Below are positions 5,840-6,162 of a stretch of DNA of 6,162 nucleotides, in pieces. A program made the position numbers and the translations under genes. Where the stretch lies: positions 1-6,162 of the forward strand of contig JAEUMC010000006.1 of NCBI GenBank assembly GCA_016793415.1, read 5' to 3'. Each line of letters starts with the position of its first letter. Position 1 is the first letter of the stretch. The notes under the pieces are model-generated. The model had not been told where the DNA came from, did not search any database, and worked only from the letters and a program-made list of their open reading frames with translations. The stretch is from Devosia sp. GTDB lineage: Bacteria; Pseudomonadota; Alphaproteobacteria; Rhizobiales; Devosiaceae.

Positions 5840-6162
5840 ATGAAGGCTATGAACCGAATGGCCGTATCGGCCATGGCGCTAGTGACGGCATCGCTGATGC
5901 CGCTGGCCGCACTGGCCGGCGAGGTGGAATTCTGGAGCCCGTTCACCGGGCCGGACGGCGCCGCCATCGATGCACTGGTCAAGGAATTCAATGCCGGGGC
6001 GGGCGCCGAGGCCGGCGTCAACGTCAACCTGCTGATCATCCCGTGGGACGACTATTACACCAAGCTCTCGGTCTCGATGGCGTCGCGCACCGCGCCCGAT
6101 CTTGCAGTGATGCACTCGCACCAGATCGCCGGCTTTGTGAAGCAGGGCGCGCTCGAGGCCTA
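5840..6162 (+). CDS. ABC-transporter extracellular substrate-binding protein (family 1, sugar type), 3' truncated
   Basis: The frame runs from ATG 5840 to the right edge without a stop, giving 107 residues of a protein normally near 400-430. Residues 1-26 form a Sec signal peptide: MKAMNR, a hydrophobic stretch rich in Ala, Leu and Met, and a likely cleavage site after ALA26. The mature start GEVEFWSPFTGPDGAAIDAL, then KEFN, and later IPWDDYYTKLSVSMASRTAP followed by DLAVMHSHQIAGF, fit a family 1 (CUT1-like) solute-binding protein that delivers its ligand to a membrane permease in the periplasm. Permease and ATPase genes would be expected beyond the window. Such proteins usually bind oligosaccharides or polyols; here the neighbours point to hydroxyproline catabolism, so the ligand is open. 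The gene diverges from the GntR regulator and probably belongs to its regulon. Confidence 0.85.
   Translation, partial: MKAMNRMAVSAMALVTASLMPLAALAGEVEFWSPFTGPDGAAIDALVKEFNAGAGAEAGVNVNLLIIPWDDYYTKLSVSMASRTAPDLAVMHSHQIAGFVKQGALEA

Overview
The window reads as one GC-rich bacterial catabolic locus. Gene content, codon use and protein style suggest an alphaproteobacterium, probably Hyphomicrobiales (a Devosia/Labrenzia-like lineage). That placement is inference from the sequence alone. Almost all of it is coding: five plus-strand genes nearly end to end, a minus-strand regulator convergent with them, and the start of a divergent plus-strand transporter gene.

Catabolic block (3-4963). In order: the C-terminal part of a DAO-type FAD amino-acid oxidoreductase (HypO-like); a two-cysteine proline-racemase-family enzyme (probable 4-hydroxyproline 2-epimerase); an enolase-superfamily enzyme of the MLE type; a second proline-racemase-family protein with a Ser/Thr active-site pair (probable trans-3-hydroxy-L-proline dehydratase); and a malate/L-lactate-dehydrogenase-family reductase. 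The order epimerase - enolase-superfamily enzyme - Ser/Thr racemase homologue matches, as I recall it, the Labrenzia aggregata locus in which the middle gene was shown to be cis-3-hydroxy-L-proline dehydratase.

Proposed pathway. trans-4-Hydroxy-L-proline is epimerised to cis-4-hydroxy-D-proline, which the flavoenzyme oxidises to 1-pyrroline-4-hydroxy-2-carboxylate. cis-3- and trans-3-hydroxy-L-proline are dehydrated by the enolase-type and racemase-type dehydratases to 1-pyrroline-2-carboxylate, which the last enzyme reduces to L-proline. The deaminase and semialdehyde dehydrogenase that would carry the 4-hydroxyproline branch to 2-oxoglutarate are not in the window.

Regulation and transport (4967-6162). 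A GntR/FadR-type regulator with an FCD ligand domain ends 3 bp from the reductase on the opposite strand. Its start faces a 162-bp intergenic region holding an AT-rich 16-bp imperfect palindrome beside a TTGACT hexamer. Beyond it lies a strong ribosome binding site and the first 107 codons of a secreted ABC-transporter substrate-binding protein. A near copy of the palindrome lies inside the regulator gene 199 bp away and falls on a run of rare codons. I see no RNA genes, mobile elements or CRISPR arrays.
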